Positions 21,201 to 36,104 of a stretch of 60,000 bases of DNA are shown here, in pieces. The notes beneath the pieces were generated by a model that saw only the letters and a list, made by a program, of their open reading frames with translations, had not been told where the DNA came from and searched no databases. Positions within the stretch are counted from its first letter, which is position 1; every line of letters starts with the position of its first letter. Origin of the DNA: Branchiostoma floridae (taxonomy: Eukaryota > Chordata > Leptocardii > Amphioxiformes > Branchiostomatidae). A program made the position numbers and the translations under genes. The DNA lies in contig NC_049985.1 in assembly GCF_000003815.2 (NCBI RefSeq), positions 4,212,267-4,272,266 of the forward strand. The letters are read 5' to 3'.

Positions 21201-23162
21201 TTTAATAGATCTTAAAATCTGCTGAAATATTTCTCCGCCTTTAAGGGCTTTATACGTATCTCTGAAACTTTGCTTAAAAAGTTGTTTTCGTGCTGTGCTG
21301 CCCATTGCTTGCTGGTGATTATAATGACGTAAGGTACTCAGAGTACCACGTGACAAAACATTCTGGTCATTCCCGCGTCGGAGGCGCGTCAGAATAGTCA
21401 ACATGCAACAGATCTCTAATCTCCAAGCAGATCCTACGGTAGCATTAGATAGTATCAAAAGGTGGCAAAGGAGTGAAGCAGGCATAGGAGGGCGTACGGC
21501 TACCGGCTAACTCTTTTGCCACCTTTTGATACTATATTATGCTACTGTAGGATCTGCTTGGAGTTAAACTCCTTTTCTGTCATGCTTCGATTTTTCATTT
21601 ACTAACTTCGCCATGTTGAAATTCTAACCAGAGATATCGCGTTTATAAGTTGCCACAAGGGCATTTTGAAGGTCATGCGCACACACGCTACCTAGCAATG
21701 AAGTTACACACTCACGCCAATTCTGTTAATTGTCGCTTTTCGAAGAACACGCACTTGTGCTATCTATGTGAATTTTCACTCTTGTACAACACGCACTAAT
21801 AATACTAATACTTTATCTGTGAATACTCAACCTTCAACAACACACGCAATACTACTTGAAATGTTATTTGGAAAAACTAAAAAAATGCTTTATCATCTAT
21901 ATCAACCTTTCAAAAACGCATTTAAGCGCATAAAATCAGAATGGCTATGAGCTGGGTTCACATGTGCATACGAGGTACGTATGGAAGGCTTAGCCTCTAC
22001 CAAGCTCCACAGGTTGCTTGGAAATAATAGGAATTCGAAATAAATAGACAACTAGCACGCTAGACGGGTCAACTCGGTAGTAAACCATGATCCTCGCCAA
22101 GCTACAAATGTAACTAAAAGATGTTATGGATCTATATTTGTCAAATTTGTACTATTTCTCCAGTGACTTCGGAGCCTGGTAGAGGCTAAGAACTCCATAC
22201 GGACCTAGTACGGAGTTGAATATACGCACGTGTGCCCCCCCCCCTTTACAAATCAGTAGTACCGCAGACAGCTACACCGGTACTGTCACGTGTACCCTCT
22301 CTCATGTCTCTACAGTAGACAACTGGGTGGCCTGGGGCCAACGCGCGCTGACAAGACAAACATTTGCTCTCCTAAATCGTCTTAATCTGTCCTTAAACTG
22401 TCTAAGATTGTTTGGACGTCAACTGACGTCATAGTGTGAACTGTGAAGCATACATCAAGTTTCTTTTTAGAAGGAGAACGGAAGAGAGAAAGGAAAGAAA
22501 AAAGAACGAAATGCATTGAGAGAAACTACAGGAAGACATGACAAAAAACAGTTACTCAAGCAACTTGATACAGGAAGACGTTTCATGTTTAAAATTACTT
22601 TGAAAAAAAACTGATTGTCAAAATTGCTATATTCCCAGGCGTTACACATGTATAGGAACAGAGAAGCTCGGGTATTCTTCCCGTACAGTCAACACTTCAC
22701 GCTTTATGCCTAAATTCTCCGATATGTCATTATCTAACTTCATACAGCAGGATAATCTGATGATGACTTAGATCTTCACTCGAAGTGTGTCCTTGTTAAG
22801 GTGATAATATCAGACGATAAGTGGATTGTGCCGCCAAGATCTGCCAATAGACAGGTGAAGTCGAAGATCCCGTCGTCGCACCCTGGGATAAGTACAGGAT
22901 TACACGGAGTAGCTCCTTGGCCGTGCGGCTTTACATTGATGAATGATTCGGGAGAGTGATTACCAACAAACGCAATCCCTCCAATGTTTCGGAAGAGTGA
23001 TTACCAACAAACGCAATCCCTCCGTGCGTCAGAGACTCCCGCGGGAGCCGAGAAACTGGCAGAAGAACTACATGATGGGACGGCTCACATTTGTCGTTTG
23101 ATAGATCGTCGTACACGTGCGATCACAAACTCAGCGCATTCGTTGGCCAATAGTGCGATCAC

Positions 23163-23257
<95 letters not shown>

Positions 23258-26200
23258 TTTTTAATCATCAAATTAAACTATTACGTCGTCGTACGATTTT
23301 CACGTATCTTTATCTGTATTTTGCATAGCCGGTGTAATCATACTTTGGGTAACACACCAGCTTCGTGGACACGCGGCGCGGCAGCAGCTGGTTACATTAC
23401 ACTGAATGATCTATCACACACAACATTTGCACATGTAAGTGCAAGTATTCTTTTATGCTGATGCGAAGATGTGCTTGGTAATAACATATCCCACTCTACG
23501 ATAGTCTGGGAAAATATTAATTTTTGAACACATCAATCCTAGGTTGCTAATTCTGGTACTTGAAGGAGTGACAATTCCTTGTTCTTTTTTGCGCTGGTAT
23601 TAGATACTTATCAGTCGGTACGTCCACAATGTAACGTATTTTTTTCACGCAGGCCGTTACAGAATAAATAGCATTCAACAGATCTTAGACAGTCTTTCTC
23701 GTAACAAGGCAGTTACATATTATACCACGCATGCACGACTTTATCAAGAATGCCCTCAGTTCCAAATCGTGCGGTGAGTATTGTAAGACAAATGTGACTG
23801 GGCCCCTAGAGACAAGATGCTACATGCTACTGCACTGATGCCAAATCTACACGACGTCTTATGCATGGACGAACAGAACCGGCTGCCGGCAAGAATTTAA
23901 GACAGCCGTTATCGTAACAAGAAAGTTGAAGCACGTCGCATATGCATGCACGACCCAAGAATATCCCCAAGTTTCCGAGCATACGACGACCGTGAGAGAA
24001 ATTGTCACCGGGCCCTTAGCCTAAGTTTTGCATCTTACACTATATCAGCCTGCTGCCTAGTGTCCACAATGTATTTTTGCTTGTCACAAACTGAATTAAG
24101 TCAAAGTTTCACTGTATCAACTCTGATCTCACACGATAACCATTCGTATATCATACGTAAAGGCGCATTTTCAATAAACGAAAGCGCTTAAAGGCTGAAT
24201 TTCGTGCAGCGTCACTGTCACGAGCGATGCGCCAGCCTTGCGGGCGGGTTTTGTAGTGTATCGCCTGGCTGTGAATGATCATCCTGACATGATAATCATT
24301 CGTAAATCATACTTAAAGGAGCATTTTCATTTAAAGAAAGCGCTTAAAGGCTGAATTTCGTGCAGTGTCCTGTTAAATCCCAATCCTGCACGCGCGGCGC
24401 GCCGGCCCCGCCGGCCGATTCTGTAGCGTATCGCCCGGCTGTGAATGATCATCCTGACACGCCATGTCTTTGATCGCTGACCCGGAGGAGGATTACGGCG
24501 ATGGGAATCGTCAGGCGCCCATTAGCTGCTGGCGTATCACTGCGGAAACGGCCATAAATAAGTCGTGCAGTTGCCACTGGTGTGCGTGGCGTGATTTGGA
24601 AAGGGAATCAGTCTGCGTGTGTGCAACTACAGATCGACACACAACCCGCAATACTAATATTTCCTCCGTTTCCGAAATACTCTTTTTTTGAGACGACACG
24701 ATAGCGATCTTTCAAAAAAGCTGCTGGCGTGTCACTGCAGAACCGGTCATAACTAAACCCTGCAGTTGCCACTGTTGTGCATGGTGCGATTTGAAAAGGG
24801 AATCGGTCTGCGTGTGTGTATCTTCAGATCTATACACGATCCGCGATACCAACACTTCCTCCTTGTTTATTGCCGAACTACTCTGTAAGAAAACTGCTGG
24901 CGGATCACTGCAGAACGGCCCATAAATAAACCCTGCAGTTGCCAACAGTTGTGGCGCGACGCGATTCAAAAAGGGAATCAGTCTGCAGTCTGTGTGCATC
25001 TGCAGATCTATACACAACCTGCAGTACTAATGCTCCCTCCTCCTCCTTCCTCCTTATCCAAACTTTACTCTTCCTTTGGTACGATACGATCTTTATAAAA
25101 GAGATACATTCATCATTTAATGTTTGGCAGTGTAACAGTGATACATGTAACCGTCATGGTACTTGTATACTTAATTCAGCCCATTAGTCATCATACGTCA
25201 GTGTACTCCAGTAGTTAACTGATGAAGTATTAACTGAAGCTGTTCTCCAACTAAGAAATGGGCTTAAAATACTCGACTGACACCCTCAGCCTTCTTCAGC
25301 CGTCTGACCCAATCGCCGTGGACACGTGATGTTCTGGACATGTGACGTCAGCAATGGGTCAAATACTGTCGAAGTCGATATTGCCCCCCGTCCCAGTTTA
25401 ATTGTTCATGAAGTTATTCACCCACTCAAATGGCTGTGGACTTTAACATATGTACATGTAACATAAGGCTAATGATTCGTAAAATGTATAAAACATAGTA
25501 CTCAAATGAACTTTCATGCTAGATTAGTTAACGTTGTAAGAAACGTTTTTCTGTCCACTGCCCACTTCAAGTACATTTCCATCCGTTGTAGATCCAGAGG
25601 AACTAAAATTGATAGTACACTTTAGCTTCAAGTCATTTGACACTTGAGAGCTAAAGCGGTACGTTTGGTATTGAACGCCTTAAGCTTGCGATACTTTCAA
25701 GATAAGGTTGCAGATGGCATTTCGACAGATCATTCATACTTTATCTTCAAGTCATATGTAATTGGGAGGAAAGGCTTTACGTTTGAAATTGAAAGCCTTG
25801 GGATACTCGCAAGATAAGGTTTCAGATAGTAAGCTGTCTTGACAGATCATACATTATTCACGAATGCTTTAAATCATATGTCAGATTACCTTAAGGCCTT
25901 ACAGCTCTATATTCATTCTGAACATCAGTGTCCTCACGTAACCCGGGCAAGAAGTCTTGCCTGTCTAGCTGCTTGCTGTCCTTATGTGTCAAAGTACCCA
26001 GATGAGAAACTGCAAGCAACACGTGCAGTCAACAAGTGTCGATATCTTTCCGCTGAGACAGTAGTCGGCGAGCACTTAGCGGCGGCTCCTTCAAACTTAT
26101 AAAGAACACTTAGCGCCGTCATCGTTAAGACTTTTATCGTGATGGATGAAGGCTCTCCGGCGGGGCTACGTGCTGTCCCCGCCGTCCCCACGGACGGTTT

Positions 26201-29200
26201 TGCCGGCTCATCAGCTTCACCGACTTCCTGTTAGGCTTAATGGAGGTAAAAGTCAAAGGAGGGGCTATATGCCTTAATTTGTGAAATAGCGGACCTGGAT
26301 AGCGCGAAGCTGTTTCAAGAGTTTGCTGATCATAGCTGTCCAACTCTAAGATTCAACGTGAAGTGTTATTTCGTGTCATTCGGTAAACGACACGTGTAGC
26401 GCAATTGACCACTTGAATTCAATGTAGCACGTTCGGTGTTACCCAAAATGCGTTGTTATCGACAACTTTTTCGTATCGAACAACAGGTTGCCCTGAAGTC
26501 ATGTAAAGCACTCAAATATGGCACTGTTCGTAATACTGTATACTATATGCGCGTCAGTTTACCGTTAAGCATCTTTTCAAACTTATATTTTTGGCTTTGT
26601 TGGCTCTCCAACATTAGTCAGTATAAAGCGTCGCTAGCCCAACGCAGCAACAACCCCCCCCCCCCCCCCCCCATGCAGACCCTCCTAAAAGGTTTCGCCC
26701 TTTTCCGTCAAAGTCATTGTGCCGCCTTTTAACCCGGGCCCGGACCCATCAAGCCACTTTCCGCGGACGTCATGGTCTGTACGGTCGGCGCGACGGCTTG
26801 AAAGTTTCCGCCCCAAGCGGGAATAGATAAATAGCCCGTCAGCGACAGCCGTGACGGTTGACAATGCAGCTGCAAAGGTTAACCTAGGCCATGGAAGTCA
26901 AAAAGTTTTGGCGTCGGATTTGGGTGATAAATTTTACAATCGTGACACTTTTTAACTCAACCTGAAATGTGATTTCCCTAGCCTGCTTTTACATCAAGAC
27001 ATGTTGCTTACTCTTGGAGACATATTGTTTAAATTGGACGTGTCCCTTTTAACAGCTTTGAAATAAGCTCTGCCCATTGCATTTTGGAAAGAAGTATAGA
27101 CAGGCGTCCTTTACAGAGTTAGGAGATCTCACACCTCCCTAAAATAATCATAGGTTCTCTTACGTATTGTTTAATTGTGGTTAATAATGTATAGAATAAG
27201 GTTTATTTTTTGCCTTTTCTATTAACCCCGTGACCTGTAAAGTCTGATAAATGACTACTAGTAGTTTTCTTACCTTTGAACTCTACTTTCTGTCACTTCC
27301 TAAAGTCTGACCTTTGTAATAATACCATCTTCCTAATCACGTCTTGTCACTCTACTGACAGTGTATATAAATAACTATACACAAAAGCACACACATACAG
27401 ACACACTGAAAACCAAATATCCGTACATACAGACAACAACCGCGTTGCCATGTTCAACATAGGAGTATGTTTATGAAGGTTAGACATCCAGGTAAGCAAT
27501 ATTCAAATACAATTCAATCTCTACAACTGGATAAAAACGGATATTTACTTCCGAACGTTTCGAGTGACATCCATCACTCTTCTTCAGCATATACTTAGGA
27601 AACATAGGAGTATGATTATTCAGCTGAGCTACGCGCATTGTTGCGGCTAGCCTGATTAAATTTCGTTTGTAGCGTCCCACCCAACGTCCGGCCGGCCCCC
27701 TGTGGGGAGGGGACACTTACCACCCCGGACAGCGGAGTTCGTGTTAACATAACTGTTACACAGACTATGTTGCGGCGTGTTATTAAAAACCTTTCGTCAC
27801 ATGTTCCCAGCTTGGAAACTGCAACTGCACCACTACTGAATTAAGTATTAAGTATTAAGTTTTTTTTTTAATCCCGACCTTCCCCTTACTTCTCTCTCCC
27901 AACAGTTGCCAACACTCTACACGTCTATTTCGCTATTGCACAAACGTAAAAAGCGCCCTCGAGTATACACTATGCTATACACTAAATCGTTAATGGTGCT
28001 CTAAGGTTAATGCAATGGGCACTGCAGCCAGGCAAGCGCATACAGAAAGAAAGGCTTTCATGTCCCTCGGGCGTGACACTGCCACAAGCGGCACTAGACA
28101 CTACCAGAAAACTGAGCGGCATGCAGCAGGGAAGGGGGGCATACAGCAATAAGGAGGGTCACGGTTCTACGTGCGCACGTGCAGCGTGAGGCATTGTGGG
28201 TAATATGTCAAAGGTCAAAGCTCCTGAGACACAATATGTCTCAAAACAATGTCTCAACACTTGTGCAATCTGACATGGTGAGNNNNNNNNNNNNNNNNNN
28301 NNNNNNNNNNNNNNNNNNNNNNNNNNNNNNNNNNNNNNNNNNNNNNNNNNNNNNNNNNNNNNNNNNNNNNNNNNNNNNNNNNCAGCCGGCTGCGGTCGCA
28401 TCAGTACCAGAAACGAGTGGCACTGGAAAATATCCTACCAGTAGATACTTTGATGATAGTATGATTCATCGGCTCAGAAATGACTGTATAACAGAGTATC
28501 TACTGTATAAGAAAGTTCTTTATTCACAACAACACACAGCATTTTAAAGAGCCGGCGTTTCGTTCACCTTCTGTGGCGTGGCTGCAGTGCGAAGTCGAAC
28601 CAGTTATTATTGCCCTGAGAAAGGTGACAGACGGTCATTGAGACGAAGACTCATCTGAATACTGCGTGAGCTTGTGAATGAAGAACTTTGTTACATAGTA
28701 GATACGCTTAAATTGGATGTCACTAGACAATCATCAAGGACGTTTTCTTTTTTTTGGAAGCCAAATTGTTGATTTTTTCACCAATTTAACACCAGAGTTG
28801 TTTTTGTATTCTTACAAATGAACTAATATGTACCGGACAAGGACCACCACGATAGGACAGTTATAGTTGACCGACGTTAGATTGTTCATGACAGTAAAGG
28901 CGCAGTGCATTAAAACTAAGCAAAGCTGACAGTACTAACGGGAGAGCATTATGTAGCAGTGTTAACATGCAAATATGGTGATGCCGCGCTGTGGCAAAAA
29001 CACGAAAAATAGCAGGGGCATAACAGAGGCCGAATGGCAGCAACGACAATAAAAAAAACGCAACATGTTGCAATAAGATACTGATGGCGGATGCACACAG
29101 TAATGAAAATAAATGTTTGGCGACAGCGAGCAAACAAAGCACAGCATACCTATGTCATATTGATACAAAATAGCCATTCTACAACTGTCTTATCATAGTG

Positions 29201-32200
29201 CTTAATAAAGGCATCCTTGTCACTTAACGGCCAAGAGGGTAACCCCTCCTGCGATTGGCTCGGCGTTTCTGGCCGTTGTTGTAGGACCAGTGTGCTCAGT
29301 GTTGTGCATAAGACCAAAACATCACGGATTTGTATAAAACGGATTCTAAGCTGCTGCTTCCAACACTGGATATAATTCACACTTACCAAAACTTCCAATT
29401 CTGTATCTCCAGTCAACAAATGTCTGCCATATATATCACTGGACAGAGTAAACATCCGTGAACACAGAACCAGATTTCTTTTCGAGAAGAGTAAAAGAAG
29501 CAATACATATCAGGGTATCACATAACAGTAATCTCTGAACAGTAACGGGGACGGTACAAGCTAAGCTATCGTGCACCATTGATCCATTATGTCTACGTTA
29601 TGTATGCATGAAGTGATTTCAGTGACAGAAGGAAGCGGTGGACTAACTTGACTAACTGAAAGACTGGAGTGGCAGAGTACAAATTCTACCCAGTGTTGGA
29701 AGTTTCAGTTTAGAGTCTGTTTTATATAATGACTTCTACACACACACAGAAGAACTCCATTCTAATTACTGTATTGTACTGTCACGCAAATTTCATTTTA
29801 TGAATTACACTTCAAAAGGTATTCATTGTCGCCTTTCTTAATTAAGATAACAAAACGAGAAATTTCTCTTCATTTGAAAGATCGATCACTACGAGCCTCA
29901 GGGCAGTTAAGTACAGATTTCCCCTGACCCCATTCTTGTACCTAAGTAAGTTGGAATAGTACATAGCCCTGTGACATAAGCGCAAATGTCGTAACACAGT
30001 CATCTACCTCAATTTTATTCACATTCCTGTATGAGACCTCTCCGCAAAATGCCATCCATAAAATCAAGTCAACGTGACAGTACAATCAGAAATTAAACGG
30101 TAATTAGAGTTGTTATTAAACACGGTGGTACAATAGAAAGGAAACATATAACAGATACTTGCACTACAGTTGCACCATCGAGTACCACATTTTAGGAAAT
30201 GGCACACGTTCTTGTTTCAGAAAACGATCACCGGAACAGACAGAACTAAAAACCAAACTCGTGTCACTTTCAGGTTAACGACGGATGAAACGTGATCTTG
30301 GTGAGAGATTGAACTTGAAGATCCTTCAGCCTTTCCCAAGATGAATGACCCACTACTTTCGAAACGTAACCTTACATCTTACCCAGACGGGGGCACTACA
30401 GCCTTCCTGGCACCTTTGACCCTGGGAAATCCAATATGGCCGCCATAACTGGAATTACCCTTATTGGAGCCACGCGTCTGTAAGGTCACGTGTCGAGAGT
30501 AGGGGGCAACTCACCTTGATGAAGGGGTTAATGAAAATTTGATTTATCTGATTCTGCTTTTGAACAAAGTTAATATGTTTAATACATTGATATATTTTGA
30601 TATATTAACTGTCCTCGCGAAAGAATTTGCGATACACTACTAAAATAGTGTATTACAAATAATTTCCCAAGGGCTAATTGCAGGTAACATGAAATGGGAA
30701 AAACAAATAGTGTAGAACAGTATGGAATACGTCTATCCTGAGACAATGTAAGACGAAGGATCCCACCTTTTTTAAATGTGTGGGTTCTGTGATGTTAGGA
30801 GGAAGGTAGTTTTTTTATCATGACAACCATTAGAACATCATCTGCTTTATTAACCCTCTGCTTTGTGTTCGAACTAACACTGATGAAGTTTAACGCTAAC
30901 AGACAAGTTTTTTGGGAAGCCTTACCCGTTCGTATGACACCTCCAGACTGGCCATGTGATGTGTTCCCGCCATGACCAGCTCGCGACTGTTGTCGTGCAT
31001 GCTCAGGTCGTTGATGTACAGGCCCAGCTCCAGCATCTCGTTCGTGTTCTGGATACTGCAAAAAAAGAGGTTGGGATATGAAAGGAATAGAACTGTAAAG
31101 GATACAATGTGTGGCAACTTCTACATACAGAACAGTTTAACTACATGAGTTCCTAATATCTTAAAAATCAAAGAAACTAATCTATTTGACGAATTATAAT
31201 AGTATAAAAAATCAAACTAGCGTTCTGTGCTGCTTTAGGACAGTATGGTATTGTGTCGTTTTTGAAGGAAACCACATTGTCTTTATTACGTCGATGAAGA
31301 TTAGACATCCAGGTAATAAGATACGCCAAGTAGCAATTAATCAAGTAACTGGATCATATCCAGTTGCTTGAGTAATTGCGAATATTGTCTTTGTTTGTTT
31401 TGCTCAGGTCGTTGTCATTGATGTGCACTCCATCCCAGGCACCTCGTTTGGGTTTGTACGGTGATAAAAGGAGATGGAGAACTGAAACCATTTTGTGTTT
31501 GTTTGTTTGTTTGTTTGTTTGTTTATTTTCTTAGGCCGTTAATCTAGAAGCCCCACTCATGCATGTCGTTTATCTATTGGGTGATGGAAAATGAGTAGCC
31601 GAAAAGTTTATTTCTTTCGAATATTTGTTTTCAGGTTTGAATGTACATCTGAATTGACAAATGAGTCTAAAGTATAAAATTTGAGTTAGTCCATGTGCAG
31701 TAATTTATTTGACAAAAGTATTTGTAGATTCCGCAGCAAAGTTTTCCGTCACGATACTTACAGTGGTGAACAGAGGAAGATGACACAGTCCCAGTCGGGC
31801 ATGTAGCGCATCTGGCCCCGCAGGTGAAGATGTCGTGCTGCCGGTAGAATTCCGTTCTGGGTCGGACTCCTCACACAGTCCAGGGACACCAGCTCAAACA
31901 CCACCTGTTGGAGCCTCAAAACCTACGGGAGAAACCACAGAATCAGTCGGGCACGTAGCGCATCTGGCCCCGCAAGTAGAGGTGCTGTGTGGCCGGTAGT
32001 AGCCCGTTCCGGATCGTACTTCTCACGCGGTTTATACACATTGGATTAGGCCCCACACAATGGAGCTCAGAACCAAAATTCTTCTATTTGGTTGGTGAGA
32101 CCTTTAATAGTTAAATCTTTCTCATACCATAGATCTCGGATGTACCTTATAAGTTTGGTGATACCTTAGATGGAGCTTCGTTCTACCTTAGATACAGCTT

Positions 32201-35200
32201 GGTTATACCTTTATACTTATAACGTTATAGCTACTTGATTATACCTTATATTGCAGCTTGGTTATACCTAGCTGGCCTTTGGCGCATCTTGGCTATATTT
32301 TAGATGCGGCCTTGTTATACCCTAGATGTATAGCTTTTTGAAGACCTAAGCCTGGCTCTTGTTCACAAGACTACCGACTCACGAAAGTTTTACAACCGAG
32401 TCCATTCTAACCTTTCCAATCGCCACGTACACACCGAGATCGACTATTAACCGATGCGGTCGGTAGAACTCATTACCCCAATTACTTAATCCCTAACTGC
32501 CTATGTCAATCATCTCTCGATGAGAGAGGTACCCATCTGCACTGTGCTGCTAGATTATGGATTAGTCGACCGTAATTTTGCCTGATCACACGTTATCCCC
32601 GCCGTGTACTCAATAACCCCGCCTCAGCAAGGTGATAGCTAATTATAGCGCCCACTCTCATTGAAATGAAAGCAAAGTCCTATCACCAGTCTTTCACACA
32701 TGATATGAGCCAAATTACGAACACCATTATTGCTTTCTTGATTTTCCCACATCACCTGTTTAGTCTCACGAATAATGCAACGTGACATTATTGTTTGATG
32801 GCATGTAAAAAGTTACAGCCACGGGTAGGATTTCACCTTTTGAAAAGTGGCTGTCACGTGAGAATACATTAAAAATACAGCCATCAGCCTAAAACGTCAC
32901 AACTAAGTTTCGAGAATGGTTGGTTGGTTAGTTGATGAAGCAGGCTAGCCAGGCCTTTTAAACTCAAGTTTGATCGCTCCTGTCACTGTTCCTCTACTCT
33001 TGTACTCTGTGTAAGGTGGCTAATGCAATGTCGCCAAATTCAGTAACAAATGTTACCATTTAAGTAAGATGGTCGTGACATTTAAATGTGAAATACAAGT
33101 ATAAAGGTGACGTTTGAATGGCGGTTGTAACATTTAGTCAAATACAAGGAATTGCACTCTTAATGGCGTTTCATATTTTTATTGCTTCCCAAAGAAACAA
33201 GAAATGAGTGCTTGTTGTCACTTATAACCAACCTCGCCGGCCAATATGTTTGACAGTAATGACTGTAACATCCGTTCGCCTTCGCATATTTGTTTCCATT
33301 CTGGAAGCAAATATATCCTATTTCTATCCAGTTGCAGAAATTGAATTGTTTTTAAACGTTTCTTAGACATCAGTCTAAGAAATATGTTCATTTTCTTTAC
33401 GAAAGTAACGTACAGTAGGTATGCCTAAAAATGAGCTGATCTATTTTTTCAAATCTTGTGTCGCTATTTTGCACGTTTCCATGAGAAAAACGAGCCTAAT
33501 GTCTGATGATGTACAATGTACTTTGCCTCTGTGCAGCATGTTATAACGCAGTATTAAGATCCAATCTGAACATAATAACTCACACGGCTGCAATCTTCAC
33601 GCACCGGCAGGCCATCAGTTTCACACCACAGGGGAGCTCTTCAAAAGAGGAAACATTTGCGTCGTGACGTGTTGCGGATGACCTAACCGTTTTAACAGAC
33701 TCCGTGCCCATGTTTCACAATCAGACGTGACAGGCGGAGCAGAGGTGATGTGTTTGACCTCTGGAATAGCCCTGAATGCTGCCCGGAACGTGCGGAACAA
33801 CCATTAAAGGCATTACGGGCAAGGCAACATGAAATGTACACTGACCCTCGTGTTACGTCTGACTGTTCATGCCTATATGGATGGCTCTCTGTATATGATA
33901 TGATCAAAACGACGCCTTGAAATGACGGGAATAGTCGCAGATTCTATTGAGAAGACTGAAGGAAATAGAATTGTCTACTTTTGAAGTCTGGGGATGAGCT
34001 GAATATAAGAAGAAGAACTTTATTGCGCAACGATCGTACACGGTACAATGTATGGCAAAAAAAAGAAGAAACAAACTTATCATCCTAATTACTAAAACAA
34101 GTATCAAACATAGTGCATATGCAGATTATGAATATAGAATGAAATTGGCAGCCTAATTTCTAGAACAATAAGAGCTAGCCTAAATCATTGATATTGTATT
34201 ACAATCGAGTGGGGCTAATTATGAGTTTCGGCATTATAGGACAAGGAGTAGGAGGACAACGGTCGGGTAAAAGTTTTAACTATGAAGTGCCAAGACTATC
34301 ATTTAAGCGCATTTCACACACAGCCGACTGACTTTCAAAGTGATTAAGGATCCTGAACTCCTATTCACACTTTCGGTTCGTTATTACACATCTACGTACG
34401 TACGTTACTGTAGGTAAGTTATTGTAGCTACGTATATATATACATTAGTGTAGTTACATACGTTATTTCAGATACATCATTATTATTCAATTTACATTCG
34501 TTGCAGGTACGTGACTGTAGGTATATCATCGTAAATTACATCATTATAGCAACATTAGTGTATGTACGGGAGACTAAAACGTTAACTGACGTCACGGTTA
34601 ACTGCAAAACTAAATGATGACATCATTTATTTCATTTCCGCTATCTACATTACGTGGGAGTCACATCTGAGAGGACAAAGATTCCTTCCTTGATCCTCAA
34701 CGCATCTTTTGGGCTTTCTCCGAGTCAGCATGGCGACATCACAGCTTCAAATAGCACAGACGTTACCTACATGTGCGCACAGGGCGGGGGAGTGTTTCCA
34801 GGACACGGGAAAGGTGGACGTAAAAACACCCATTACTAAAATCATCTGCCTTTCGTTCCTAAACCTCATGACGTTCAAACGCCAAACTACCGTTTACCTA
34901 ATGTTTTCTACCATGTATACATGTATGTAGTGATGTACGTTAATAGATTTATTAGATGTAAACTGTATCTCTGTTATATCATATATGACCCCTACCTCCT
35001 TCGTGACCTCAATGAAAAGCAGCCTGCAGTCAAATTGGAGCTTCTCGTGAATAAATAAACGTTCAAACAAACAAACCGTATTTCTAGCAATAAAGGACGC
35101 ACCCCAGATGAAGTGCACATCCACGATTTGGGACTCATCGCACAACCTTAATGCGAGCTGAGAAAAGCCACAATAAAGTGTTATTCATATGATAGAATAC

Positions 35201-36051
35201 TTAACATATATGGCAGGCTAATATGATAAACCATGTAAGAGGACTTAAAGTATAAATCATTGTGCATCCAGCACATCAGATACATACCGCGGTCAGTCAC
35301 AGAGCAATGATAGCACATGTACATCATACGATACTCTAAGCAAAGATAATTGCTCTCTAATGAAAAGGAAGGCAGAGTAATCTCCAATTAATCTCCAATC
35401 TCCTACGGCAGCATAAGATAGTATCAAAAGCTGCCAGAGGAGTAAAGCCGGCCTTTGAGTGTGTATGTCATACTCCTTGGCCCGCTTTGATACTATCTTA
35501 TGGCACCGCAGTATCTGCTTGGAGATTTAAGGCAGAGGACTTACATGTACTAGTAAATCTACCTAGAGCTAGATAGAGGTACCTTTACCCACTTCCTTCG
35601 GTACACCAATTCAATGATTCGTCCCCCAATTTCCTTCCCTTCTCTGCAATCACATATTACCACATGCAAGTATCATAGTGTACCGAATGTGAGTAATCGA
35701 ATGACCTAAAAGCCATAAAATCATATATATATGCGCGCCAGTTTCATCCAAGACACAGCACGGACCCATGGCCCCGAGCGGCACTGCGGAACCCTCTGTA
35801 GAAATGACACAAATCATGGCGCAGGGTTTAGGCCGTCATCTGCCGTGACTTTAAAAACTAGCTACCCATCAGAGAAGGCCAGTGTGGAGGAATAACTCTC
35901 CTGAACATGTATGCGGGCCAGTGCAATGGCCTAGGGACAGGGCTGTGCATTTGGGAAGTAGGGGTTCAAACTTACCCCGACCGGGCCATATAGCGAGGGT
36001 CTCAAAATTGTATATACTGTTTTTTCTGTGTGTGTCTGTCTGTCTGCTGTC

Positions 36052-36104
<53 letters not shown>

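Noticed and set aside
21000-21485. 161-codon minus-strand frame
   Set aside because: Its N-terminal end lies in a hairpin MITE and the sequence shows no domain.
23117-23461. Open frames of 114 codons
   Set aside because: Mostly Tyr-Ile from a TA dinucleotide run.
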